A DNA stretch of 64,000 nt from contig JAEKNX010000016.1 in NCBI GenBank assembly GCA_016839055.1, positions 1 through 64,000 of the forward strand. Reading direction: 5' to 3'. This stretch comes from Spirochaetales bacterium. GTDB taxonomy: Bacteria; Spirochaetota; Spirochaetia; UBA9216. A program made the translations under genes and the position numbers. How positions within the stretch are numbered: position 1 is the stretch's first letter; the number at the start of each line of letters is the position of its first letter. Under the pieces are notes generated by a model. It was given only the letters and a program-made list of their open reading frames with translations. It made no database searches and had not been told where the DNA came from. This document shows positions 15,911 through 25,290 of the stretch, piece after piece.

Positions 15911-16213
15911 ACTATACTCCTTGCTTCTTGGACTATTATAGTCTTTCATTGCCTGTTCCGCCACTGAAAACAGATTATTGCAGCAATTCTGAATTTGACT
16001 GCAATTCCCCCGAATGTCGGCACTTGCTGACCCCGACACCATCAGAAAAAGATTATCGATCGGGGAGTAATTAAGTGGGAGGGATAATATTGACGATAGA
16101 CAAAGCCTGGAAGGTTAACATTTTGTTATATTTGCTATTTCCGGGATATTCTTATTTGCTATCAGAACAATCTTGTTTATATTAAATTCGATAAACTGAA
16201 ATGAGGTTTTACA

Positions 16214-17113
16214 ATGACAGGACAAAATTCTATTGATAATATGAGGTTTTCCGGCCGGGGTGAGTTTGATAAGGCTATACACACTCTTGAAGGAATACTC
16301 AAAGGTATTTCAATAGATGATGAGATTAACATTCAGGAACTAAATGAGCTCGATGCATGGTGTTACATGAATTACCGGTTTGTGGATCGTCAGCCCTATA
16401 AAGAGCTCATTCCGTATATTGCGGAAGCTATAAAGGATAACTATTTAGACAGCGAAGAGCAGGAGAATATCCTTTGGTACTGCAAAAACTTTCAAACCGA
16501 CAATGTTTTTTATGATTTGGTTACATCTGATCTGCAGCGGCTACAGGGCATAATGCACGGAATAATGTCTGATAACAATATTACCGAAGATGAAATTAAA
16601 AACCTAAAAAATTGGCTTCTTGATAATAATCATCTGAAAAGTATTTATCCCTATGATGAATTATGTGAACTGGTAAATGCCGTTATTGAAGACGGAAAGA
16701 TAGATGAGGACGAAGACGAGCTTCTGAAGCTGTTTTTTACTGATCATATTATTCCTGCCCGTTATGGTACAATTGACCGGAAGGAAATTTCCGATTATAA
16801 AAAGAGAATCGTCGTCTCTGGAATCTGCACGGAAGATCCGCGGATTGAATTCGAGAATAAGAAATTCTGTTTCACTGGAAAATCAGCGAAGACAAGGCGC
16901 AGTGAGTTTATAAGGATAGTTGAGAAGCACAAAGGGAAGTACGATAACAAGGTCTCCGGTAATACCGATTATCTGATAATCGGAGATAATGGAAATCCCT
17001 GTTGGGCATACTCCTGTTACGGCCGTAAGGTTGAGCACGCCGTCGCAATGAGAAAAGAAGGCGTCGCCATAACCATAGCACTCGAGAATGATTTCTGGAG
17101 CGCCGTTCCATAG
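16214..17113 (+). CDS. BRCT-domain protein
   Basis: A 299-residue protein. Residues about 218-299 form a BRCT domain of the DNA-ligase/replication-factor-C type: FENKKFCFTGKS, the SGNTDYLIIGD strand and the final KVEHAVAMRKEG with a closing FW. The N-terminal 200 residues are helical and acidic, with repeated DGKIDEDEDELL-like segments reminiscent of TerB-type tellurite/phage-response domains. BRCT domains bind phosphopeptides or DNA ends, so a role in DNA repair signalling is possible. It is divergent from the cyclase; a TTGCTA-16-TATATT promoter lies near 16157-16184. Confidence 0.75.
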   Translation: MTGQNSIDNMRFSGRGEFDKAIHTLEGILKGISIDDEINIQELNELDAWCYMNYRFVDRQPYKELIPYIAEAIKDNYLDSEEQENILWYCKNFQTDNVFYDLVTSDLQRLQGIMHGIMSDNNITEDEIKNLKNWLLDNNHLKSIYPYDELCELVNAVIEDGKIDEDEDELLKLFFTDHIIPARYGTIDRKEISDYKKRIVVSGICTEDPRIEFENKKFCFTGKSAKTRRSEFIRIVEKHKGKYDNKVSGNTDYLIIGDNGNPCWAYSCYGRKVEHAVAMRKEGVAITIALENDFWSAVP

Positions 17114-17114
17114 T

Positions 17115-17708
17115 TCAGCGGTTTTCGGTTATTCTTTTTACATCCCGGTCAACCTCACTCAGCCATTCTTTTCTAATCTCTTGTGTACTCTCCGAGACGA
17201 TTCTGAACATCCGGCGGTGATAGTCTTCAATACCGCAGAATCCGAAGACGCATTTTTGCCATAACAACTCGAGCGGATCCCCGAAATAATTATCTTCACG
17301 ATCGGGGGGGGTATTGGATGTGTTATAAACGATGCCGAACTTGCCGTTCAGCTTTGCTATAGGCAAGCCACTCAAAGCGCCTTCAGGCATGTCATAGGCA
17401 TAGGGCGGGCGGATGACCCGATCGATGTAGCCCTTCAATACGGCCGGCGGCTGGCCCCACCAGTTAGGATGAACAAAAAAAAGGAAGTCTGATGCCATCA
17501 ATTCATCGGCATATTGATTAACAAGCGGATCTTCAGATTTATTGAATCCCAGTTCGTTACCAGTCAGCACTGGATCGAAATTTTCTAAATAGAGATCATG
17601 GCTGAATGTTTCAATTCCGCCAGCCTTGAGGCTGGAACATATTTGATTGAAAATGGCGTGGTTAAAACTTTTAGAGTAGGGATGCGCTAATAGTACGCTT
17701 GCTTTCAT
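17115..17708 (-). CDS. NAD(P)H:quinone reductase, flavodoxin fold (MdaB/KefF type)
   Basis: A 197-residue flavoprotein of the NQO1-like flavodoxin family. VLLAHPYSKSFNHAI supplies the FMN/FAD phosphate loop, and FVHPNWWGQPPAVLKGYIDRVI the conserved isoalloxazine-binding loop. It should reduce quinones by two electrons at the expense of NAD(P)H and protect against redox stress. AGGAGGT precedes ATG 17708; the longer frame is not supported. It converges with the BRCT gene, with two bases between stops. Confidence 0.85.
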   Translation of the reverse strand: MKASVLLAHPYSKSFNHAIFNQICSSLKAGGIETFSHDLYLENFDPVLTGNELGFNKSEDPLVNQYADELMASDFLFFVHPNWWGQPPAVLKGYIDRVIRPPYAYDMPEGALSGLPIAKLNGKFGIVYNTSNTPPDREDNYFGDPLELLWQKCVFGFCGIEDYHRRMFRIVSESTQEIRKEWLSEVDRDVKRITENR

Positions 17709-17831
17709 AAAAGACCTCCTGAATAGTAATGAGTTTATCATGAAGGGGACGAATATAAAAAGCCTTTACCTGGATAATTATTCTTTACCTCGGGCTGATA
17801 TTGTCTATATATTCTATACTGAGGTGCTGTT

Positions 17832-17972
17832 ATGAAGTTGCTGAAACAGTTGAAATTCTGGTTTACCGTACACTTTGCAGTCGATGTTGTGTTTATTGCT
17901 TTTCACATCCTATGGGTATATTTTCTCGTCAGAGTGAGGCGTGAGGTAAATCCGCAGAGCCTGATGAGCTGA
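17832..17972 (+). CDS. 46-residue single-span membrane protein
   Basis: A very small gene with a GAGGTG ribosome site at 17821-17826. The product has a basic N-terminus (MKLLKQLKFW), one hydrophobic segment of about 22 residues (FTVHFAVDVVFIAFHILWVYFLV) and a basic RVRRE tail, so an N-in/C-in or reentrant single-span topology is expected. The stop codon lies in the loop of a strong intrinsic terminator. The layout (ribosome site, short frame, terminator) argues that it is expressed. It resembles small accessory subunits of sodium symporters in size, and a sodium-solute symporter gene lies next to it, but on the other strand. Confidence 0.55.
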   Translation: MKLLKQLKFWFTVHFAVDVVFIAFHILWVYFLVRVRREVNPQSLMS

Positions 17973-17998
17973 GATTTAGGCTCTGCGGGATAGTTTTT
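17952..17998 (+). terminator. Intrinsic terminator of the small membrane-protein gene
   Basis: Perfect 10-bp stem CCGCAGAGCC (17952-17961) with GGCTCTGCGG (17979-17988), then ATAGTTTTT. It covers the stop codon of the 46-codon gene and sits three bases before the end of the convergent symporter gene. Confidence 0.85.
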
Positions 17999-18001
17999 AA
18001 G

Positions 18002-19606
18002 TTATGCTTCGATTTCTCTGCAATTGAGATCTACACCGTCGCAGTCAACATTAGCGTTAGGCGGATCCGACTTCTGAGTCTTAAGTGATACTATTACCAT
18101 TGCTGCTGCACTCACAAGGAAGGCCGGAACAGCGGCTATATAAATTGAATCTTCAAGGTATTCAGATACAATGTAGCCGAAGTCAGAGAATAGGTTCAGA
18201 CTCTCTCCAAAGAAGTGGGAAGTAGCCGGAACGAATACGAAGAATGTTAGAATTACCCAGCTGATTACACCCGCATAGATGGATGCGAGAGCGCCCTTCT
18301 CGTTGGCTTTTTTCCAGAATAGCCCGAAAATATAAGAGGCTGTTATTGTCGGGAATAGAGCGGCTCCGGCAAAAACGAGCAATTCGTAAATGCCTCCGGC
18401 AAACGTAATAGCATAAGCCAGGAGAGCGTAAATCGGCATTGCAATCTTAAGTGATTTCAAGACCTGCTTATCAGTAAGATTCGGTCTGAGTTGCTTCATT
18501 AGACTGTTTGTGAATACAGTTGAATCAATCAGGATGGCATCACCGGAAGTGCTTACGATAGCAGCAGCGAGGGATACCATGAACATAACTCCAAGCCAGG
18601 CCGGCATGTGGTTTTGTACGAACCACGGCAGGAGATATTGAAGCTGTTCCCGGGGCATTTCACCTGTTGTGAGAATGAATGCACTGACACCTATTAGTAT
18701 TGGAATCATTCCGAGGATTAAGTAGACAACACCGCCGATAATAAATCCTTTTTGCGCGTGTTTCTCAGACTTGGCTGCGAGTGTTCTTGCATTAAGTACG
18801 GGACAGCCGAGGTCTCCGAGGCCTACTGCCATCCAGGCTGATATGGCATATATTACACCTAGGATTCCTGCATACCAGTAAAACCCGTGCGTCTCCCCAT
18901 CGGTAGTACCTGTATTATAAAACAGACTCCATTGGGGCAGTTCTTCGAGGTTGCCCGCACCTTCAAAAAATGCACTTATACCGCCTACTGTTGAGAAGGC
19001 GTACGGAACCATGAAAAGAAGTGACAGGGTGATGATGATGAATGAGATCATATCCGTTCTCGATAACGCCCAGAGCCCGCCTGCCATAGATACAAAAAGG
19101 ATAACAGCAGCACCTATGATTGTCGCCATATTCTGATCGAAGCCGGTGGTAATATGGATGATTACTCCGAAGCTCTTAAACTGGGCTGCAACCCATGCTA
19201 GTCCTGTTACACCCTGAACAGTAGAAAAGATCATTGCCATCTTCTTTCCATACCGGCTTGTGTAATAGTCTCCGACAGTTACGTATTTTGTCCTGCGAAG
19301 ACGTTTAACAAAGAATAGTCCAGCGATAATCAGGGTAAGGAAGGGAGCAAAGGGATCCCATACTATTCCCTGAAAACCGTATTCATAAACTTCTGAGGCT
19401 CCGCCGAGAATTACTGCCGCGCCTATCCATGTTGCAACAACTGATGCCATGATATATGGCCATGTCAGCGATCGTCCTGCCGCTGCAAAATCCTCTGTTG
19501 CATGGATTTTTTTCTTGTAAAAGAGACCGATCCCAACTGCTGCGGCGAGAAACAAACCAATACATAGTAGTATCAGCCCGCTTGTTTCAAACACATTAAT
19601 TTCCAT
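18002..19606 (-). CDS. Sodium:solute symporter (SSS family)
   Basis: A 534-residue membrane protein with about 13-14 hydrophobic segments. Family features are KKIHATEDFAAAGRSLTWPYIMASVVATWIGAA-type N-terminal order (shown by key parts AAAGRSLTWP and ATWIGAAVILGG), GLAWVAAQFKSFG, and the sodium-site region SLAAAIVSTSGDAILIDSTVF around residues 330-350. Substrates of this family include sugars, amino acids, carboxylates and osmolytes; the specificity is not evident. ATG 19606 is preceded by GGAGGATT. The gene is monocistronic. Confidence 0.87.
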   Translation of the reverse strand: MEINVFETSGLILLCIGLFLAAAVGIGLFYKKKIHATEDFAAAGRSLTWPYIMASVVATWIGAAVILGGASEVYEYGFQGIVWDPFAPFLTLIIAGLFFVKRLRRTKYVTVGDYYTSRYGKKMAMIFSTVQGVTGLAWVAAQFKSFGVIIHITTGFDQNMATIIGAAVILFVSMAGGLWALSRTDMISFIIITLSLLFMVPYAFSTVGGISAFFEGAGNLEELPQWSLFYNTGTTDGETHGFYWYAGILGVIYAISAWMAVGLGDLGCPVLNARTLAAKSEKHAQKGFIIGGVVYLILGMIPILIGVSAFILTTGEMPREQLQYLLPWFVQNHMPAWLGVMFMVSLAAAIVSTSGDAILIDSTVFTNSLMKQLRPNLTDKQVLKSLKIAMPIYALLAYAITFAGGIYELLVFAGAALFPTITASYIFGLFWKKANEKGALASIYAGVISWVILTFFVFVPATSHFFGESLNLFSDFGYIVSEYLEDSIYIAAVPAFLVSAAAMVIVSLKTQKSDPPNANVDCDGVDLNCREIEA

Positions 19607-19967
19607 TCTAAATCCTCCAAATATATTTGCTGTGCAGGGCACAGTAATGAACCACAGTTATTTTTAAAATAGTTCGTATGGACAAACAATAAATAAGAAT
19701 CATTTAATAAATGAATATGGTAATAGTATAAATGTAAATTAATTATCAGTTTTCTGACTCATATATTAAGTTGCACACTTATCCGCTCAGGAGCGGATGT
19801 TATTGTCTCACCTTAAAAACCTTATGGCCGATTCACAATGTTCAGGTCTGCGCCGGAACATCTCAGGTATTACGCCTGATTTTTTGTATGAGTTACTTTT
19901 ACACTATTATAGTGACTGAAAAATGAACTAAAAGTGATATAGAGGTGATAAATCATTTTTATGCTGA
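19607..19967. other. Intergenic region between symporter and Crp/Fnr gene
   Basis: No gene seen. It carries the symporter promoter region (AT-rich, 19640-19760), a small perfect hairpin TCCGCT-CAGG-AGCGGA near 19783-19798, and TCAGG-TATTACG-CCTGA followed by TTTTTT near 19865-19888, which resembles a weak + strand terminator. No coding potential in the region leads to that terminator. Confidence 0.4.
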
Positions 19968-20633
19968 CTAATCACCCCGCTCAAACAGGCCCCGAGCCTT
20001 CTCCTCATCCAGGAGGGGTGAGGCTATGCTTTTCAGTGCTTCCATATCGGCGGCCCTGTACCCGGCCATTGTTTTTATAATAGCGCCGAGACTCAGGAGG
20101 TGTGCCTGACTTCGGGTAAGGTGGCGGTAGCTGCAGCCCATCCAATCGGACAACTGGCCGAGATTGTCCGCCTTTAGTTCCGGATCGGTGAAGGTGAGGT
20201 AGTAATGCGCCAGTCTTATCTCCAGCGCATAGGTAATGTTGATTGACTCGTTTACCGAGTTCTCATGCAGCTTTCTGGCTATTCCGCTTCCGAGCTTGAA
20301 CAGCATTCCTGAGAATTCCTCTATATTGTTTCGGAGCCCGTCCATCGGGACAGATAGAGTCAGGGCCGGGGAAATACACTGGACAGAGCAGGATGCCGCC
20401 ATCCCCGTGAAGATTTCTATATCCCCTATCACCGAACCAGGAAGGTAAATGCGGTACAGAATAGTCTGCCCGCTGCTCAGGTTTCTGAAGACTCTAAGCC
20501 GGCCGCTCTCAAGATAAAAGAGCTTGGACATCCGGTGGCCCTCATGGCAGATGAACTCACCCTTTTCCCACCCGCGCTTTTCAACAGCAGAGTTCTGAAT
20601 AAAATAATTATGAATATTCATTTTATGGGACAT
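19968..20633 (-). CDS. Crp/Fnr family transcription regulator (YeiL-like)
   Basis: A 221-residue regulator: cyclic-nucleotide-binding-type beta barrel (about residues 15-110; LESGRLRVFRNLSSGQTILYRI and GSVIGDIEIF), a dimer helix and a C-terminal winged helix (LGQLSDWMGCSYRHLTRSQ, recognition helix near residue 170). No cysteine set for an Fe-S cluster like Fnr is visible. It is divergent from the DMT transporter with 59 bases between start codons, so it very likely controls that transporter. The palindrome GGACATATGTCC (20628-20639) covers its start codon and may be an autoregulatory site. Confidence 0.83.
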   Translation of the reverse strand: MSHKMNIHNYFIQNSAVEKRGWEKGEFICHEGHRMSKLFYLESGRLRVFRNLSSGQTILYRIYLPGSVIGDIEIFTGMAASCSVQCISPALTLSVPMDGLRNNIEEFSGMLFKLGSGIARKLHENSVNESINITYALEIRLAHYYLTFTDPELKADNLGQLSDWMGCSYRHLTRSQAHLLSLGAIIKTMAGYRAADMEALKSIASPLLDEEKARGLFERGD

Positions 20634-20692
20634 ATGTCCTACCTCCTGTTTTGAGTATAGTTTAGCTTATAAACTGATACAAGGAGTGAGGG

Positions 20693-21577
20693 ATGTTTCT
20701 GATACTTTCAATTTTTACGGGTGCCATGGTGGCTCTGATGATTCAGCTTAACGGAGTTCTGCAGGAAGCTGCCGGAGCGGTGAATGCCCTTCTCTTTATT
20801 CATCTCGCGGGAATGACTGCCTCGGCAATATTATTCATGGTTTTTCGGAATAAACTGAAGGGAGAACCGGGGGCTAAGACGCCTCTGTATTATTTAACCG
20901 CTGGTATGGTTGGTACCGCCATAGTCTTTCTTGCGAGTCTGTCATTTCAGAAAGGCGGGATATTGCTGTCACTCAGCGGATCCCTTGCCGGGCAGACCCT
21001 GGCCGCTTCAATAATAGAGAGTTTTTATCCACCGGGCAGGCAGCGTTCATCAATTATCCAGAGAATCCTGTCGCCGGCGTTGCTTATTCCGGGCTCTATC
21101 CTGATCGGGCTGAAGGCCGGGGCGGAACCTGTCTGGATAATTCTGGCGTGGCTGCCCGGGATTCTGCTGATGTTCCAGCAGTCTATGAACGCGGGCAATA
21201 CCCGCAGGTGGGGAACTCCCCGGACGGTAGTATTTAATTATATTTCTGCGCTAATTATCATTCTGCCGATGTTTTTTCTTCAGCAGCCTGCCGCACGAGA
21301 GCTTACTGGAGTTGTTTCTGAGTTGCCTCTCATCGTCATTGTCGGCGGAGGACTGATAGGCGTATTCACAACAGGGGTGATAGCGCTTCTGCTTTTGAAG
21401 GCCCCGGCCCTGATGGTGATTCTCGGAATCTACGCTGGAGAGCTTGCAGGTGGAATGCTGATAGATCTATACGGCGGCAGTCCTGTTGCTTTTGAGAAGA
21501 TAATCGGCATGGTTTTGATAGCACTCGGTCTTGGAGCCGGGAAACTGAGTCCGAAAAAAGCTGTTTTCCACAGGTGA
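20693..21577 (+). CDS. DMT-superfamily transporter (DUF606/YdcZ type)
   Basis: A 294-residue protein with about ten membrane segments arranged as two five-helix repeats, each starting with a motif of the LSIFTGAMVALMIQLNGVL kind, which identifies the YdcZ/DUF606 branch of the drug/metabolite transporters. Substrates are unknown. The start follows AAGGAGTGAGGG. It is transcribed away from a Crp/Fnr regulator of the YeiL type; in many bacteria such regulator-transporter pairs are conserved. Confidence 0.8.
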   Translation: MFLILSIFTGAMVALMIQLNGVLQEAAGAVNALLFIHLAGMTASAILFMVFRNKLKGEPGAKTPLYYLTAGMVGTAIVFLASLSFQKGGILLSLSGSLAGQTLAASIIESFYPPGRQRSSIIQRILSPALLIPGSILIGLKAGAEPVWIILAWLPGILLMFQQSMNAGNTRRWGTPRTVVFNYISALIIILPMFFLQQPAARELTGVVSELPLIVIVGGGLIGVFTTGVIALLLLKAPALMVILGIYAGELAGGMLIDLYGGSPVAFEKIIGMVLIALGLGAGKLSPKKAVFHR

Positions 21578-21629
21578 TGCGGAAATAATTGGAATAGACT
21601 TGCCCTTCGGCTCATGGTAGCCTTCTATC

Positions 21630-23483
21630 ATGAACGAGCTGATATTTCTCGACCAGCGAAAAAGATTGATACTTAACGCTCTGCTTAAGGATGCAAATTA
21701 TCTGACGAGCGATGATTTATCAATAATATCGGGAGTAACTCCCCGAACTGTCAGAAACGATTTAAAAAAAATTACTGACGAGCTCAAGAATATGAAACTG
21801 TCAATCCAGGCTTCTCCCGGACTCGGATACCGAATACCTGAAGACAGCAAAGACCAGATCCGAATCAGGCTCAATGCAGGTAAAACAATTCCGCCTGTTT
21901 CGCCTGAAGAGAGAATGGTTTTTATTATACGTGAGTTAATTGCCTCCCCTGTCAAAATTTCAAATCTGCTGAGCCGGATTCACATCAGTGAATCAACCTG
22001 GGAAAAAGATCTTGAAAGAACCACCAGCTGGTTTCGCAGCTTTGGCCTTGTTCTGAGTCGGAAGAAGAATGAGTTGGAACTTCATGGAACCGAAGACCAT
22101 CTGCGGAAGGTTTATATTCCCTACTATTATGAACGTTCCCGCCTTTCAGGGCTCAGTATAGAGACCCTTCTCGAGGAGGATTTTCCGCAGTTCAGACAGA
22201 GCAAAAGCAGCCTCGATAGTTTTATCAGGGAGATAGAGCTTAAGTTTACCGATGAAGATTATTTCGGGAACCTTATATATCTGCTTGCCTCTCTGACTCG
22301 GGTTAAGAAAAGCGGTGCAGTAGATTCGAGTGAAGGCTCCAGTGCGCAAAGTCATTTTGCTGAAGTTCTCTTTCGGCATCTCAGAGCAAATGAGATAGAA
22401 TATAGCCCTCTTAGCCTGGATTTAATAGTATGCCGGTTTGAGAAGACCGGCATACTGAGCCGTGAAAATAATGATTTGAGTATGAAAATAAAAAATTGTA
22501 CTGTATCGGTTCTAAATCAGTTAAATCAGATCCCGGATGATGATGATTTGATCGAAGGGCTATGCCTGATAATATTTTCTTCAATTAATCAGGATATGCT
22601 GCATTCCTCTACGGCAATAAGCCTTCAGGAATTAGAGAAGCAGTATCCCGAAGCACTCAATCTGGCGGTTGCTTTTCTCAAGGAGATGCAGAAGATTAGT
22701 TTGTTTAGAGAGGATGATACACTGCTGGTTCGGATCGGAATGTGTTTTGCTGCCTTTCTCGAGCGAATCATCTTTCGAAGCCGGAAAAGAGTATCGGTTA
22801 TCTGTTCGACCGGAATAGGAACCTCCCAGCTTCTTGCAGCAAAACTGAAGCGGACATTCCCGAATATTGAAATTCTTGGGATCTATCCGAAACATCTTCT
22901 TAGGGAAGCTGAAAGCATGAGCCCTGATTTTATAATCAGTACAGTAGATCTCGATACAGAATATGAAGTTGTGAAAATAAGCAGTTTTTTAAATTATGGT
23001 GATTTTGACAGGATAATACCCCTCTTCCGAAAGAATAAAAGGGGAGAGATGCTGTTCAGGAGTCTCTTATCCGAGGAGTTATTCTTTACTGATATTGACC
23101 AAAAGACACCGCATGAGGTTATCCGTCTGTTATGTCGATCGGCCTTCGGAACGAAGGGCAAAGAATTTGAAGAGCGGGTACTCGAGCGCGAGGCCCTCGG
23201 TTCCACTGCCCTGGGTAAGCTCGCGGCTATTCCCCATGCTCTCCGCGGAGAGAGCGCTGAAAACAGGATCTGCGTCGGAATACTGAAGAAGCCCATCAGG
23301 TGGGGCAAGGATAATGTGCAGATAGTTTTTCTTTTACGACTGGATGATCCTGATATCGATATGGCCGCTGTATTCGACTACTTATACAGCCTGATCAGCG
23401 ACAGGCAGCTCATCAGGTCTGTGATCAGGGATAATGATTTTTTACTGTTAAAGGAAGGAAGGAGAAAAGTTGAACGAAGTTGA
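21630..23483 (+). CDS. PRD-containing transcription regulator (BglG/MtlR/ManR type)
   Basis: A 617-residue PTS-controlled activator. Order: N-terminal helix-turn-helix (ISGVTPRTVRNDLKKI, about 30-50), PTS regulation domains (about 80-380), an EIIB-like domain (VICSTGIGTSQLLAAKL, about 390-475) and an EIIA-like domain with SIPHA-type histidine (AAIPHALRGES near residue 533). Phosphorylation by HPr and the EII proteins would set its activity according to substrate and energy supply. It is the first gene of the mannoside PTS operon, overlapping EIIA by 14 bases, and should activate it. No clear ribosome site precedes the ATG. Confidence 0.87.
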   Translation: MNELIFLDQRKRLILNALLKDANYLTSDDLSIISGVTPRTVRNDLKKITDELKNMKLSIQASPGLGYRIPEDSKDQIRIRLNAGKTIPPVSPEERMVFIIRELIASPVKISNLLSRIHISESTWEKDLERTTSWFRSFGLVLSRKKNELELHGTEDHLRKVYIPYYYERSRLSGLSIETLLEEDFPQFRQSKSSLDSFIREIELKFTDEDYFGNLIYLLASLTRVKKSGAVDSSEGSSAQSHFAEVLFRHLRANEIEYSPLSLDLIVCRFEKTGILSRENNDLSMKIKNCTVSVLNQLNQIPDDDDLIEGLCLIIFSSINQDMLHSSTAISLQELEKQYPEALNLAVAFLKEMQKISLFREDDTLLVRIGMCFAAFLERIIFRSRKRVSVICSTGIGTSQLLAAKLKRTFPNIEILGIYPKHLLREAESMSPDFIISTVDLDTEYEVVKISSFLNYGDFDRIIPLFRKNKRGEMLFRSLLSEELFFTDIDQKTPHEVIRLLCRSAFGTKGKEFEERVLEREALGSTALGKLAAIPHALRGESAENRICVGILKKPIRWGKDNVQIVFLLRLDDPDIDMAAVFDYLYSLISDRQLIRSVIRDNDFLLLKEGRRKVERS

Positions 23484-23928
23484 AATAATGAATACGGGAT
23501 TGATTAACTTCAGTCCCGATGGGCGTAATAAAAATGCTGTCATCAGGGAAATGACTGAAATGCTGAAATCCGACGGCAGAATCAGCGATACCTCAGCCTT
23601 TTACGCAAATGTCCTTGAGCGTGAAGGAATCTCATCCACCGATACCGGAATAGGCGTTGCCATTCCTCACGGCAAGGGTTCTTTTGTGGAACGCTCATCT
23701 GTTGTAATCTGCCGGTTTGATAAGGGCCTGGTCTGGGACAGGGAGCCGGTGAAGGCGGTTTTCCTTCTTGCTGTAGATGATGATGAGGACGGACTCGCCC
23801 ATCTTGAGCTTATAGCCAAGGTTTCCACTATGCTGATGGATGATGATTTTCTTGAACTGTTGTTTACGGCATCCTCGGAGAAAATACTATTTAATGAGAT
23901 AAAAAAGAGATTGGAGGAGGAAGAATGA
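23470..23928 (+). CDS. PTS fructose/mannose-type EIIA component
   Basis: A 152-residue EIIA of the fructose family. The phosphorylated histidine is H67 in GVAIPHGKG, and GLVWDREPVKAVFLLAV is the usual following strand. It receives phosphate from HPr and passes it to EIIB. A strong GGAAGGAGGAG site points to a TTG start at 23470, inside the end of the regulator gene; ATG 23488 is an alternative without ribosome site. It overlaps EIIB by four bases. Confidence 0.9.
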   Translation: MNEVEIMNTGLINFSPDGRNKNAVIREMTEMLKSDGRISDTSAFYANVLEREGISSTDTGIGVAIPHGKGSFVERSSVVICRFDKGLVWDREPVKAVFLLAVDDDEDGLAHLELIAKVSTMLMDDDFLELLFTASSEKILFNEIKKRLEEEE

Positions 23929-24257
23929 AAATTGTAGCGGTAACATCCTGTCCGGTGGGAGCGGCCCACACTTATATGGCGGCGGCGGCGCTTGAGAAGG
24001 GAGCAAAGAAAACCGGGCATGAGATTAAGGTCGAAACTCAGGGTAGTCTCGGGTTTAAGAATAAACTGACCGTTGACGATGTGTCGGAGGCTTCGGTTGT
24101 TATTCTGGCCTGTGATGTGGCTTGCCTTGAGATAGAGCGATTTAAAAACACAGCTATACTGGATGTCTCAACGAAGAAGTGCATCAAGGATCCTGTTGCA
24201 ATCATAGAAGAGGCATTGGAAAAGGTTAAAAAGGAGAATGATGATGAGGAAAAATGA
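23925..24257 (+). CDS. PTS fructose-type EIIB component
   Basis: A 110-residue EIIB. The phosphorylated cysteine is C9 in AVTSCPVGAAHTYMAA, the hallmark of fructose-family EIIB. It takes phosphate from EIIA and delivers it to the sugar carried by EIIC. Coupled to EIIA by an ATGA overlap and to EIIC by a 20-base overlap. Separate A, B and C proteins contrast with the fused E. coli mannosylglycerate permease MngA. Confidence 0.92.
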   Translation: MKIVAVTSCPVGAAHTYMAAAALEKGAKKTGHEIKVETQGSLGFKNKLTVDDVSEASVVILACDVACLEIERFKNTAILDVSTKKCIKDPVAIIEEALEKVKKENDDEEK

Positions 24258-25281
24258 ATCCGTAAAAGAATTTTTTGGAGATATTCACCGCCATCTGATG
24301 ACCGGCGTGTCGTTCATGCTTCCTGCAATTATCGTATATGCTTTTTTCATGGTTATGAGCCAGGTAGGCGGCCCTTTCGGGGAAGTCTCCGCTAAGCTGA
24401 GCGAATATGCTCACATGCTCATAGTGCCGGTACTTGCAGCATATATCGCTTTCTCGATAGCAGGAAAGCTCGCTCTTATACCGTCCTTCATCGTCGGAGT
24501 TATGGCGGATATGCTCGGAATGGGCTTTCTCGGCGGGCTCATTGTCGGAATTCTAATGGGATATCTGATCAAGCTGATAATTCTTGGAACTTCAAAAATG
24601 AAAGGCGGCCAGACCCTTGATATAATCACAAGTTTTATTTTGGGGCCGATTGTCGGATCTCTTTTGATAGGCATGCTGATATATTTTGTAATAGCTGCAC
24701 CTATCTCGGGTTTCACGAAGATGCTGGAACAATGGCTTGCAGGGCTCAGCGGGGGATCTGTTGTTGTAATGTCCATAGTTATGGCCGGTATGCTGGCCTT
24801 CGATATGGGCGGTCCGCTTAACAAGGTTGCGTACTCTTTCATGATTCTGGCCAGCTCGGAGGGAGCCTTCAATATTGTAGGTCCGGCGCTTGTTGCAATA
24901 ACTATTCCGCCGCTTGCCCTCGGCCTTTCAACTATTATATCCAGGCGCAAGTATAGTGCAGATGAGCTCCCTGCTGGAAAGACGGCCCTCGCTCTGTCCA
25001 TTTTCGGACTGACCGAAGGAGCCATTCCCTTTGCCGCCTCGGATCCCCTCCGGGTTATTCCGTCAATAATGGCCGGATCAATAACCGGAGCGGTCTGCGC
25101 CGCGCTGCTCGGGGTAGCAAATACATCGGTTGTTCCGTCAATCCTCGGAATTGTATTCGGCATGGCAGGTACATACGGTGTATCGGCCATTCTCTTTTAT
25201 ATATTGTCCCATATTGCCGGGGCAGCAGTTTCTATTCTTCTTCTTCATTTCTGGAAGAAGGATGTTCCGGCAGAAGAATAG
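24238..25281 (+). CDS. PTS fructose-type EIIC permease
   Basis: A 347-residue membrane permease with about eight to ten hydrophobic segments, family start HLMTGVSFMLPAIIVYAFFMVM and the conserved AFDMGGPLNKVAY and GLTEGAIPFAASDPLRVIPS loops that bind sugar. It transports and hands over the sugar for phosphorylation. Three ATG codons in a row (24238, 24241, 24244) follow AAGGAG; 24244 has the best spacing. The neighbour GH38 gene suggests an alpha-mannoside such as 2-O-alpha-mannosyl-glycerate as substrate. Confidence 0.92.
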   Translation: MMMRKNESVKEFFGDIHRHLMTGVSFMLPAIIVYAFFMVMSQVGGPFGEVSAKLSEYAHMLIVPVLAAYIAFSIAGKLALIPSFIVGVMADMLGMGFLGGLIVGILMGYLIKLIILGTSKMKGGQTLDIITSFILGPIVGSLLIGMLIYFVIAAPISGFTKMLEQWLAGLSGGSVVVMSIVMAGMLAFDMGGPLNKVAYSFMILASSEGAFNIVGPALVAITIPPLALGLSTIISRRKYSADELPAGKTALALSIFGLTEGAIPFAASDPLRVIPSIMAGSITGAVCAALLGVANTSVVPSILGIVFGMAGTYGVSAILFYILSHIAGAAVSILLLHFWKKDVPAEE

Positions 25282-25290
25282 GCCGGAATT

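Noticed and set aside
20628-20639. GGACATATGTCC as a definite Crp/Fnr operator
   Set aside because: It is a perfect palindrome, but it overlaps the start codon and does not match the TGTGA or TTGAT half-sites of the family; kept only as a remark.
24411-25190. A 259-codon minus-strand frame across the EIIC gene
   Set aside because: Shadow of a strongly conserved permease; composition (Ile, Pro, Ser, Thr) is typical of antisense frames.
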